Made by a program: the position numbers and the translations under genes. A stretch of 64,000 nucleotides of DNA from Acanthaster planci (lineage: Eukaryota > Echinodermata > Asteroidea > Valvatida > Acanthasteridae). Under the pieces are notes generated by a model. The model worked only from the letters and a program-made list of their open reading frames with translations, was not told the DNA's origin and did no database searches. The stretch covers positions 1,295,210-1,359,209 of the forward strand of contig NW_019091357.1 of the NCBI RefSeq assembly GCF_001949145.1, given 5' to 3'. Positions 46,540 to 56,029 of the stretch are shown here, in pieces (the first letter of the stretch is position 1; every line of letters starts with the position of its first letter).

Positions 46540-48840
46540 GCTCTTGCTGGACCTCCTCTGCTAACTGAAATAGATTCTATGAAACCACGTATGCTTTTAC
46601 AAGACCTAATTATTTTTGTTTGTTGTTTTATTTTTCCTCCGCCTTCATGCATCCGTAGGTAGGAGAAAAAACTCGCGGATATTTTTCCACACAGAAACTC
46701 CCAGGTACATTCATGTAGTAGCAAGATTTGGTGTTACTGTGTTTATGAGCACATTAAGCTTAACAGTTAACCACCATCGACCAGGACGTAAGCTTTCGTT
46801 TCGTTTTGTTTTGTTTTTTCTAGTGATCTGATGGTAACAGCACGCACTCTGTCAAACTGACGTCACGGAACGCCGTGCCCGATTGGATGGATATGACTTG
46901 ACAGTAAGTTTATAACTTTTGAACAAGGTAGATGCTGATTGGTTCAAAGCTGTTTAGATTAGGGTGCTTCATCAGTTTACGGATTCGCTTTTGAGAATCA
47001 TGTTCAAAGTAAAGCCGGATTTTAAAGGGCAGAGGATGCTCATGGTTTTTGTTCATTTATTTATTTGTGCCTTCTCTACTGTGTTGTTCAAGGGAAGTTT
47101 TGGAGTAGGATTATTTTGAGGAACAGTTATTAAAAAAACAAATCGACCAACCTGCTGTAGATAACTTACAATGCTGTGAAATCACTCCCATTATTTGTCC
47201 TGTCGTAACCAACATCCATCATGTTGCTTCCTGATTATTTCCAACAGAAGCCGGGTTCACTTTTAAAAATATCATTCGATCGATGCGTATGCTGTATGTT
47301 GTTATGCAAAGACGCAGAGTTGGATTTTTTTTTAGATTTTGGAAAACAAACCAACCCACGAACTATGAAATGAGTCGAGCCACTCGAAACTTGTTAAATT
47401 GATCCAAACCAGTACTGCACTACAATGGCAGAGTAGCTTCATCTCCCGAAGTTTCTTTCTGACATGAAGATGCTTCTTTTCTCTTTCATACCTACTATCT
47501 GACGTGACGGTCTTATTTCCGGATAGGACAAGCAAGTTAAGATTATAAAGTGGATGACAGTCATGTCTAAATAATCTTGGAGCGAAAATGAATCTGAATT
47601 AAAGATCATTCATTAGTTTCAGTGCTGGTTTCATATGACACCAGACAGGGGATCGTGGAGAATGTGTACAAGTTGTGCGAACTTTGACCTCATCGGTGGG
47701 AGCTTTTTGAAGTTCGCCTCGAAATTTCTGATACCAACACCACGAATTCTTTCTCCGCGGGAAGCTTTCGTTACAAGTTTACTCTGATGTCGCGCTCACG
47801 TCACGTCGCTATGACAAAAAATGGTGTTGCGAAAAAAGTAAGGAATAATCGTTGGCTTGATGAAACAGTTAAATAAGTTTTCAACTCCGGGGGAGAGGCC
47901 CCAAATGTTATGTTGTCCATTGACAGTGCAAAGTTAAATCGTGTGTTCTTTGACATAAGGTTCCGTGCGCGAGCTGGCAAGCCCTCATCGGTGGTGAAGC
48001 TAGAGAGGAAGATGGGGTAGACGCTTGGACGTCATTGAAGCTGTGTGTCTGGTGTCCAAGTAAAACGCGCGTTTGTCTGCTTTCGGATACCTCGTATTTT
48101 TACGCACGTCCAGGTCGTGCAAGCAATATAAATTCCCCAAAAGACGTCGTCGCTAAGCAAAAGGCGCCCTCTTTCATTCAAACACGGTAGCCATATTAAC
48201 AAAAGCCTCCTCTTGCCGGGGCCCATAAAAAAGCAGAAATTAACTAAAAGTACTGGAAATATAATTCACTCAGCATATATATATTCCAATCCAAAATGCC
48301 ATGCAATGTATATATACTTGAAAATAGTTCCCTGCGTAATAATTCCGCAATTTTTTTCTACATAGAGTCCAAATCATAGTCAACTCGCAACAAAATTACA
48401 AAATTGGCCAACTGGATGGACTGCAACCTGACAGCTGTCAAACAATGAACAGCGCCCGCTATTTCACAGCTGGCGCGAAACCAAAGCACGTAGATAATGT
48501 GCATGCGCTCGGAGTACCTTTCCAGTGTCAGTACGTCGAACGGGGAGTTTATTGCAATGTTTTGAATCAACTTTGCCTGTCCACCAGGTACAGATGAAAC
48601 CTAATTAAACTGGCATTATTTGAAAATGTAGGTTTTTAATGGTATCATTACAATTGCTTTCTTAAACAGATGAGCAGCTGCTTATCCTGGGGCCTCCGGT
48701 CAACCCCCCCCCTGCTTAAGGTTGGAAGACCCCGTAAAAAGAGCAGAAACCATAAATAGGTCTCATTTTACGTCTACGCTTAAGGATAAAGCATTGAAAA
48801 GCTTCACCAACGGCGACAGCTACATGAAGTAATCTGGGTG
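46540..48840. other. Intergenic between gene e and the sulfotransferase
   Basis: No gene recognised. Contains TTTTG-rich stretches (about 46800) and a CGCG/AT mosaic around 47900-48200, but nothing with a domain motif. Confidence 0.55.
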
Positions 48841-48847
48841 CGGGGGT

Positions 48848-49004
48848 AGTGGGGTACAGAGGGGTGCAGTGGTGGTACTGTTGGGTACAGAGGGGGTACA
48901 GTGGGGGTACAGAGGGGGTACAGTGGGGGTACAGAGGGGGTACAGAGGGGGTACAGTGGGGGTACAGAGGGGGTACAGTTGGGGTACTGTTGGGTACAGT
49001 AGGG
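48848..49004. repeat. 12-bp G-rich minisatellite
   Basis: About twelve tandem units alternating GTACAGTGGGGG and GTACAGAGGGGG, with one-base length variants at the edges. The G-runs also satisfy a G-quadruplex pattern. The long open frames through it on both strands are by-products of a 12-bp (multiple of three) period. Confidence 0.9.
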
Positions 49005-49059
49005 TGCCCACTAAGGGAATTCTCATTAAAACTGACGGTCCCGATTTTCTTCATCGGTA

Positions 49060-49207
49060 TAGAGTACCGAAGTGTGACGTCACTGTGAACCAGAAAGTGC
49101 AGTGCAAACGAATAGAGTACGCGCGCGTGTTGGTTCTCGCGCTGGTTCTCGCGCTAATGCCTTTTACACACTAATTGTGCGCGTGAAGTATTCACTTCGG
49201 TACTCTA
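49060..49207. repeat. MITE family A, copy 2
   Basis: Inverted termini TAGAGTACCGAAGTG and (right end, reverse complement) TAGAGTACCGAAGTG match perfectly for 15 bp. The body matches 24920-25067 closely. The better-preserved termini suggest a younger insertion than copy 1. Confidence 0.9.
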
Positions 49208-49345
49208 AACATAATAGCATCTCCCCTACCCCGAAATGTTAACGCTGTTTCAACATTCTGCCACTTTCAATTCATAAAGAAACCAGTTGGCAATATATCT
49301 TGGGGTGGGGCGGAAATCCTTCGCATCTCCTCTGGACACCCCCAC

Positions 49346-49429
49346 GGCGCCTTCCACTACACTGCCGGCGCCTTCCACTACACTGCCGGCGCCTTCCACT
49401 ACACTGCCGGCGCCTTCCACTACACAGGC
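49346..49429. repeat. 21-bp tandem repeat, four units
   Basis: Four almost identical copies of GGCGCCTTCCACTACACTGC plus one base, the last diverging at its end. The perfect identity of three units suggests recent expansion. It is open in several frames because the period is a multiple of three; coding is unlikely. Confidence 0.9.
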
Positions 49430-49668
49430 ACACACATCCTTACACAGCTATACTTGTGGGGTATTTCCTTTGTTCTTGTGTACAAAAGTCCCACACAACA
49501 GGCAAAAAATTCAAATTAATCCAATTTAAATCAAATTCAGTTTCCTGGGTTGAAATTTCGACCGTATGTCCCTTATATAAACACTTCAATTTGCGACAGA
49601 TTTTTACCCATCAAAAATTTCTCCTTTTTGAGTTATTTCCAAATATCAGTTTCGTGAAATTCTTGTAT

Positions 49669-49736
49669 TGGTACCCCACAAGGTAAAAACTGGCCTTGCA
49701 GGGTACTTCCCATTGGTCCGGTACCCCACAAGGCCG
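49669..49736. repeat. Short repeat with GGTACCCCACAAGG copies
   Basis: GGTACCCCACAAGG occurs twice (about 49671 and 49720) with a degenerate inverted copy (CCTTGCAGGGTAC) between them. It is about 150 bp upstream of the sulfotransferase TATA box. Confidence 0.5.
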
Positions 49737-49885
49737 AAGGTTAATCGCATGCACGCGCTTGTTTTTAGCCACAGCGATAACCTTTTGCGCTTTTCCACAA
49801 TACTTAGAGCAGCTGCACTGGTGTCAAACCGACTGACATTACAGAACACAAACAACCCCATGGGTACCAGCGAAATCAAGATTCA

Positions 49886-49944
49886 TATAAACAGACGACT
49901 CTGAGCGACTCAGTGCCACTTGTTACCTGTACATCCTTGTTAGG
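49886..49944 (+). promoter_or_regulatory. Promoter and 5' UTR exon of the sulfotransferase gene
   Basis: TATAAA (49886-49891) is followed 26 bp later by a TCAGT initiator. A non-coding exon to 49944 ends at GTAAGT. The matching acceptor is a pyrimidine-rich tract ending TATTATAG at 50208, so the intron is 264 bp. All spacings are textbook. Confidence 0.6.
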
Positions 49945-50234
49945 GTAAGTGAAATCAGTTTTACTCATACTATGATGACTCTTCAGGCTGTTGGGAAGTG
50001 TCTTGGAGTTTAACAGGTCTTTGTTTCGTCAGATATACTTTTTCATTTCCTTTAGCCTGCTACTGGCATTAATCTTGAGAGAGAACAAAATTAGTGATCA
50101 TGGCAAACATACCTCGGTTTTACTAGTCCATTTTCGACAAAGCAAATGGAAATTTGCTATATCTTGTTTTTCCCTTCTCCCACATCTTCCCTACCTGGTA
50201 TTATAGGAAACGAAGAGACAAGGTTTTCAACATC

Positions 50235-51056
50235 ATGGCAAGCCAAAAGAGAATCCTCGTCTGGTGCACGCCGAGGTCTCTCTCCACTGTGCTCATGAGG
50301 TCCTTGTCTCAGTTTCACGATTCGCAGATTATCTTCGAATACCTTTTGTTGGCGGGTATCAACATAGCACCGCCAGGTACGTTCGGCGACCGTGAAGCTG
50401 ATGTGGCCCGCCTAAAGTCAGAGCCTGATTTCGACATCCATTCCTGGAAGGAAATGTACGAGCGACCGTACCCTAGCAAGGCATTTATTATCGGCAAAGA
50501 GTTTGCCGAATTATTGCATGGAAGAATGGAGATGATACCAGACGGGTACACTCACGTCTTTCTAATTCGTCATCCCTCAAAAGTATTTGCGTCGATTATG
50601 AAATCATTTTCTTATTTCCCACCTGACGTACGACAAAATGCCTTTCTAAAGCCCAATTATTTCCGAGCCTCAGCTGCTGTGTATGACTTTGTCACCACAA
50701 CGCTCGGACAGCAAGCGCCTGTGATACACGCCGATGACCTTCAGGCCAACCCCGCGAAAACCTTACAACTGCTCTGCGAGGCTACCGGGTTGCCGTTCAG
50801 TCAGGATCTCCTTCGCTGGGGACAGGTCAAGGAAGATCCCCCTTCCAACTGGCTGATATCAGATTTCACTTGGGAATTAAGCAAAACGGTCGGGAGCCAC
50901 AACACTAGCTTTGGGAGCACCTGCTTCTACGCCAACAAGGAAACATCGGGCGCGGCAAGGGAGACCCCCGTTGTCAGCCCTGATATACAGCTATTGATGG
51001 AAGACGCTATGCCGTATTACGAAAGCCTCTATGAACGCCGCCTTATCATCAAATAG
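50235..51056 (+). CDS. P-loop sulfotransferase-family protein
   Basis: Complete 273-aa protein in one coding exon; only the 5' UTR is interrupted. Start ATG 50235 (ATCATGGCA), 27 bases after the predicted acceptor. Residues 8-20 contain L-V-W-C-T-P-R-S-L-S-T-V-L, the 5'-phosphosulfate-binding loop. Residues 107-120 contain H-V-F-L-I-R112-H-P-S-K-V-F-A-S120, the 3'-phosphate-binding segment with Arg and Ser eight apart, as in PAPS-dependent sulfotransferases. No signal peptide or membrane segment is visible, so a cytosolic enzyme is likely. The sequence resembles the divergent sulfotransferase-like proteins common in marine invertebrates and bacteria more than classical SULT1/2, so the acceptor substrate is unknown and transferase activity is inferred. 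It is nested between IL-17-like genes e and f in opposite orientation, with no evident functional link. Confidence 0.88.
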   Translation: MASQKRILVWCTPRSLSTVLMRSLSQFHDSQIIFEYLLLAGINIAPPGTFGDREADVARLKSEPDFDIHSWKEMYERPYPSKAFIIGKEFAELLHGRMEMIPDGYTHVFLIRHPSKVFASIMKSFSYFPPDVRQNAFLKPNYFRASAAVYDFVTTTLGQQAPVIHADDLQANPAKTLQLLCEATGLPFSQDLLRWGQVKEDPPSNWLISDFTWELSKTVGSHNTSFGSTCFYANKETSGAARETPVVSPDIQLLMEDAMPYYESLYERRLIIK

Positions 51057-51059
51057 TCA

Positions 51060-53540
51060 GCAAGGACATAAATACGGTGTTGCAACCGATATCACTTGTT
51101 TGATCATGACAAAAAATTTGCACTTAAAGTCAACAAACAAATGTTGAACATTTTCTGAAAAATTTCTCTTTAGTAGAAATTGCTTTTGATCTGTTAATTT
51201 GACATCCATGGACATTGATTATCTCATAAATAGGAAACAAATACAGTGTTGATAAATAGCGTTTAAAGTGGTTCATCTATAATGTTAAGGACTCTTCGCT
51301 TTAATCTCTTTGGGAAAAAAATGTGAGGAAACCACAGACCGTTTAACGTTTACATAGCATAGAAGTAGATTTTCCAATCACTGTATACTTAGATTCCGTG
51401 CCAATTTCTAGCTTTTTCTACCCGGAAGTGAGTTGATTCTGGGTCGTTTGCAGGGGCGTAGCTCCGGGGGGGTGTCACGTGCCTCCCATAAGACGCTGAT
51501 GCCCCTTTGTGACCCCCCCCCTAAAATCCTAGCTACGCTACTGGTCGTTTGATGAACAAAATCTATCCAATAAAAGTTGCCACCGTCCAGTTTAAGAGTG
51601 GAAATTGATTGCACGTGAGCAATCACTGCAGGTAATTCGGGGCGGATCCAGGTTTTTTGCGGGGGGGGATGTTTGTTTGCATACAAGAAAGGGGGCGGAT
51701 TACTTCATGCAATCGTCGCCGCTGGTGAAGCCATCCAATTTCTTTATTTTGTCCTTAAAATGCACGCATAATAAGACCCGACGTGGATAGTTTGGGCTTT
51801 TGAAGGGGTCTTCCAACGTAAGCCCCTTAAAAAGGGTATTGAGCAAGGAGGGGGTGATCCCCACCCCCGGGCTCGGGATCCACTCCTGTAAATGTATATA
51901 TTCACTTCATTGAAAAAAAGAGATCACAAATGTGAATGAGTATTCGACTTTGGGTATTTCTTTTACCCAATAAATAAAGCAGAAAGCGAAAGTGTGGTAC
52001 GGAAAAAGATCTGCCAAGACAAACATTTTTTTCCTGACGTCAAGTTGAAACAGTAAGCTAATTCAGTTCTAAAAACAACACTGAAACAACCAGCGTCCTA
52101 CAGCAGTGGACACACACTGAGCAAAGATGGGTCGAGTGGTGATTTAGGTCAAGTGATGGACTGTGCCTGGGTGCGGGGGGGGGGAAGTATGAGAATTCCA
52201 ATCAATTACACCAACCGTTCGAGGGACAGATGTGCCACTTTGATTTTGGCAGTGTGTACTTTTCCTTCTCTCACTCGTGGAAAATGTTTTTTTTTAAAAC
52301 GTTGAGTTACTAATACATTCCCTCTGCTTGATCCTGCATGCAGTTAATGAATGGACAATTGCTGTAAAAAAGGTGTGATAATTTTTGAACTTTGGATCGG
52401 GTATTTCCAATGCACAGGGCTTTAAGAAACAAGGAAACCTGTGGGGGCGGTCCAAATCTTGGGTATATCTGAACTGAAGGCTTACAATCTGACCAAAACT
52501 AAACGAAGACTACTTCCACCGATTGAATACACTCCATTCTTTTCGATAGCGAAATATGACTTTGGAGCTAAAAGCTTCGCGGTCCGAGAGGATCCACACA
52601 AAGACGAAGCGGGATTACACCCCCCCAAGTTCCTGGATATTTATCTCCTGGGTTGTCACATATCATCCGCTTGGTGTCACAGTTGGCAGCTTCCGGTTTG
52701 GAAATACCTGATGTATGCTTTGACACTGAACGAGGCTGTTTCTTTGATGAAAGTGTATTCGTGTGCGTCATCAAAAGAGAAAATAAGTAATGTTTTTGAT
52801 GCCCCAAATTAAATATAGTTTGATGCCTGCCTCGCTGAGGCAATATTACCCAAAATCACCACAACACTTTCTGTGCATTTCAACAGAGAGACAATAAAGT
52901 TTAAAAACTGAATTGTACTTGGTAAAAATATAACTTTAGACAGATTTACGTGCATGCACGAATTCTTTTAAAAGATTTAATAAAAGTTGTATACCGGCAT
53001 GGCACGACTCGATCGATGCATTCCAATTTGTTTTTTTATTGTGTATGTATTGTTCTTTCTCGAGTTGCATTTTCTTTGATGATATACAAATAAATTACTA
53101 ATATATAAATAAATAAAAAATTACTTCATGAATATAAAATTAAGAATACGATTCGCAAATACAAAAATAAATGTCAATAGTCGACTCTCCCTGCTCCTCA
53201 AGCTTAATCGTAGCGTAAAGTATAGTTTTTGCACATTGTTCACAGTCTATCAGCGGGTTCTGAAGCTCAAACTTGAAATATTGCATAAATCAAACCGAGT
53301 AACATTTGTCAAGATTATTGGCTACTTAAACGTAAAAGCTGTGTATAGCAAGCTGTGTATTTTTGATGTTTGGAGCTTAATCATTAACCTAACTACCATC
53401 TGATTTTTTCTATAATTAACAGCATTAGACCCAAAGTACTTATAATTTAATTTAAGGACCGGAGAAAAGATCACGGAAAAGAAACAGATATACGTTTATA
53501 AGTATACGTTTATGACAAAAACAAACATTTTTAGAAAAAA
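51060..53540. other. Intergenic past the sulfotransferase
   Basis: No gene recognised. C/G runs at about 51510, 51661 and 52178. Around 51455-51545 the phrases GGGGCGTAGCTCCGGGGG and TCCTAGCTACGCTACTGG are inverted, suggesting an old repeat. Overlapping TAAATAAATAAA at about 53103 (ATTTATTTATTTA on the minus strand) lies about 700 bases beyond gene f. Confidence 0.5.
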
Positions 53541-53805
53541 ATAAAATTTATTCTAAAATATCACTCTTTAAAAAGTCATTTTAATCTCATATTCGTAAAA
53601 ATCTCTTGCGGTGAATGTAGATTGGCCTTCTTTGCTTAAGTTGCACGGGGTTTCAAACATTAAGATGGTTGGAGTCTAGTTTATAATTTTCTCATGAAAA
53701 TCTTCCCTGAGTGAAAGATATGTCCTGCTTTCCACTCGTCCCTCTGAGGGACAGTATATAATCCAGCTGCTGTCATCGTCCAGTTTGTTGAAGGTTTCCG
53801 GACGT

Positions 53806-55906
53806 CTATGTCGATGGTAACACGCACACGCAAGCCACGGGCACGGACTCCAAACTGACCTCGTAATCGTCCAACATGTCGTCGCACTGGCTAGCCGTCG
53901 GGGAACGCCGCAACACGGCTATCGTGTAGTTGTGAAGGTGGCAGCTGGCGTAGGGATTGTCCCGACATTCACCGGTAGCGTTTGTGCAGCGAGCGAAAGG
54001 TAGTTGGCGAGGTATGCGGTTCGGGTCTGTCTGGGTGTAGTAACTCCATGGACAGACGCACTCGCGCGGCGAAGCAGGACCCACTGGGAGCGGTGGGCTC
54101 CACGAAACGGCCACCCGGCGGTCGTTCTGCGACTGCCGCTTTTTGGGCCTAGCCCGGTGGGAATGCTCGACTCTTGGCGACTGGTCGTCGTTGGTTGTCA
54201 GAGTCTCCGTCTCCGTTCGTCTCTTACCAGGTCTGGACCGACTGCCCCGGCGATTTTTGCTTCCGAGTGTTGGAGTGAGTGTAGAAACCAAGAGGAGAAC
54301 ACCAAGAAGGCAGAAGAGCTTAGTGCTGGTCAACTTCACCTGCAATAAAAACCAACAACAACTAAGTTTTCGAATATCCAATGCAAAAATAGGGGACGGA
54401 GTTTCCAAAATCACACAACTTTTTTGTCAACTCGGAAATTCACAGCGACGCATACATTCACCCAGGGTGGAGCTAGCTTTCAGGAAAAGACACAAAAGGA
54501 AAGAGGCTTTTTTTTCCTCGGATACATGCTCGCTAATCCCTGGGAATGGGGAAATATACAGGTGCTTTTTCCTGCAGTCTGGGCCAGTTTGAAAATAAAA
54601 CTGGTCACGTTTTTTTACGAAGAGGAAGGGGAGACTATACCCCCACCCCTCATCGCCATACTGATACTGAAGACCGGTCTAGTTTCGTGTGATTCAAGAG
54701 AGCCAGTGTGCGCATGCACCATTTTGATGCTGGCACGTCATAGAATATTTATAGCCCCGTGCGCCTGACGTCATCGATATTCCGGTGAAACTATTCAAAT
54801 GTTTGCTTCACACGGATTTGGATCACGATCAGCGATCCGTTGGTTTACGCACACCAAAACCCGCGTAGTGGATGGTGCGAACCAGCGTTAGGATCACTGA
54901 TCGAGATTCAGATCCGTGTGAACCACGGGTCCTACTGTGCTAATTCATGTAGGACCTGCGAGGATTGCTGGTCTGGGACCAGTCTAAAACATTTCCTCTG
55001 CATTTATATTGCTCGTACGTTTCCAATGACAGTTCGCCCACCAGCGGCTCTGACAGGAAGCTACATCATTAGCAAATCGAAATAGGAAGTAAACGTACCT
55101 CTACCGCACTGGTATCGGCTCCCGCAAACAGAATAAACATTGACACAGTCCCATTCATAATAAAAGACGTAACTAATTGCGGGAAACCTACGTCTGTTCT
55201 TCAACAATACGAAACTGATCCACGCACATGGCATAAAAAGCATACTAGACAAAAGATTAAAGCGTGCTTTATATAAAAACCGTAAAAAAAATTTGATAAT
55301 TTTTAATTGACGTAACCTATGGTCTACATTATTGTTATCATTCGGAGTATTTTGTGGTTTTAAAAAAGTAACAATCTTGAATGATCTTTGTTCTTTTCCA
55401 ATTGAATCCAGGTCTACATACAAGAAAAAACCAACAAGAAAGTAACTCATTTTGTAAAATTCAATTTCTATTCAAAACTGCATTAAACAGCGACCTTGTT
55501 ACATTCTTTTTATCTTTTAAGGGATCAGCCGACAACTTCGCGAGTAGCGATCATTTAGTCCAAGAAAGTACAAAAAGCAAAGCAGTTTGCGGTAGGAAAC
55601 AGATTCGCTCCAGATTAGTAGAGGATAAATGATTACAGGGCTAATCAACCAGTTGATTGGAGTGAAGTAACAATGAAGTTTTTGGTTGCTAGAACCAATT
55701 TTTGGTTTTAACAACTCACCAACGTTTACAGAGTTGCATTAACGCCACGATTAGTGCCTATATTCCGCATCCGAGTCGGTCGCCCTGCCCAGCCCACAAT
55801 CTATTCTACTAGCAGCTTTTAACACAACAGCAAACTTCAAAATCTAATTTTTATAAACTTCACAAAGTATACCATTAAATTGAAACAATGAAATGATTCT
55901 TACCAT
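53806..55906 (-). CDS. IL17-like: IL-17-like cytokine, gene f (divergent, basic linker)
   Basis: Secreted IL-17-family ligand, 178 aa. Exon 1 is the start codon alone (ATG 55906-55904, followed by GTAAGA). Exon 2 is 54339-53806 after TTTTTATTGCAG; the intron is about 1.56 kb, phase 0. Signal: L-F-C-L-L-G-V-L-L-L-V, cleavage near L-G27. Residues 28-76 form a very basic, low-complexity linker with K-R-R (40-42) and R-P-K-K-R (65-69), which look like proprotein-convertase sites. Domain: E-C95-V-C97-P-W-S-Y, N-R-I-P, F-A-R-C119...G-E-C126, S-C134-H-L-H-N-Y-T (glycosylation sequon), V-L-R-R, Q-C153, V-A-C171-V-C173. Both core disulfide pairs are present. The usual upstream C-P is replaced by a Cys two residues before C-P-W, and the middle Cys of the loop is missing. 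This is the most divergent intact member. Exon 1 is supported by a TATA box 111 bp upstream. Confidence 0.88.
54807..54922. repeat. MITE with TTCACACGGAT termini, in the gene f intron
   Basis: TTCACACGGATTTGGATCACGATCAG at left pairs with an inverted copy ending GATCCGTGTGAA at right, with about 30-bp arms and few mismatches. No clear target-site duplication. Confidence 0.85.
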
Positions 55907-56016
55907 CTTTGTTGTTTCAGGGATGTATTTCTTGAAAATAAATCAAGCGAATTCTGCAAATCGAACGTTTGCGCTCACTTTCCGATACTACATAGCCGCT
56001 ACGTCAAATTCACAGG

Positions 56017-56024
56017 CTTTTATA
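56017..56024 (-). promoter_or_regulatory. TATA box of IL-17-like gene f
   Basis: TATAAAAG on the minus strand, 111 bp upstream of the single-codon exon 1, predicting a 5' UTR of about 85-90 bases. Confidence 0.6.
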
Positions 56025-56029
56025 TCTTC

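Noticed and set aside
48716-49054. Proline/tyrosine-repeat protein across the minisatellite
   Set aside because: The repeat V-P-x-L-Y-P arises from a 12-bp tandem array that stays open in all frames; no promoter or homologue.
49346-49429. CRISPR-like repeat array
   Set aside because: Units are contiguous without spacers, and the genome is eukaryotic.
49287-49529. Thr/Pro repeat peptide over the 21-bp array
   Set aside because: Same artefact of a repeat period divisible by three.
52441-52812. 123-codon plus-strand frame
   Set aside because: No motif, no plausible start and composition like surrounding noncoding DNA.
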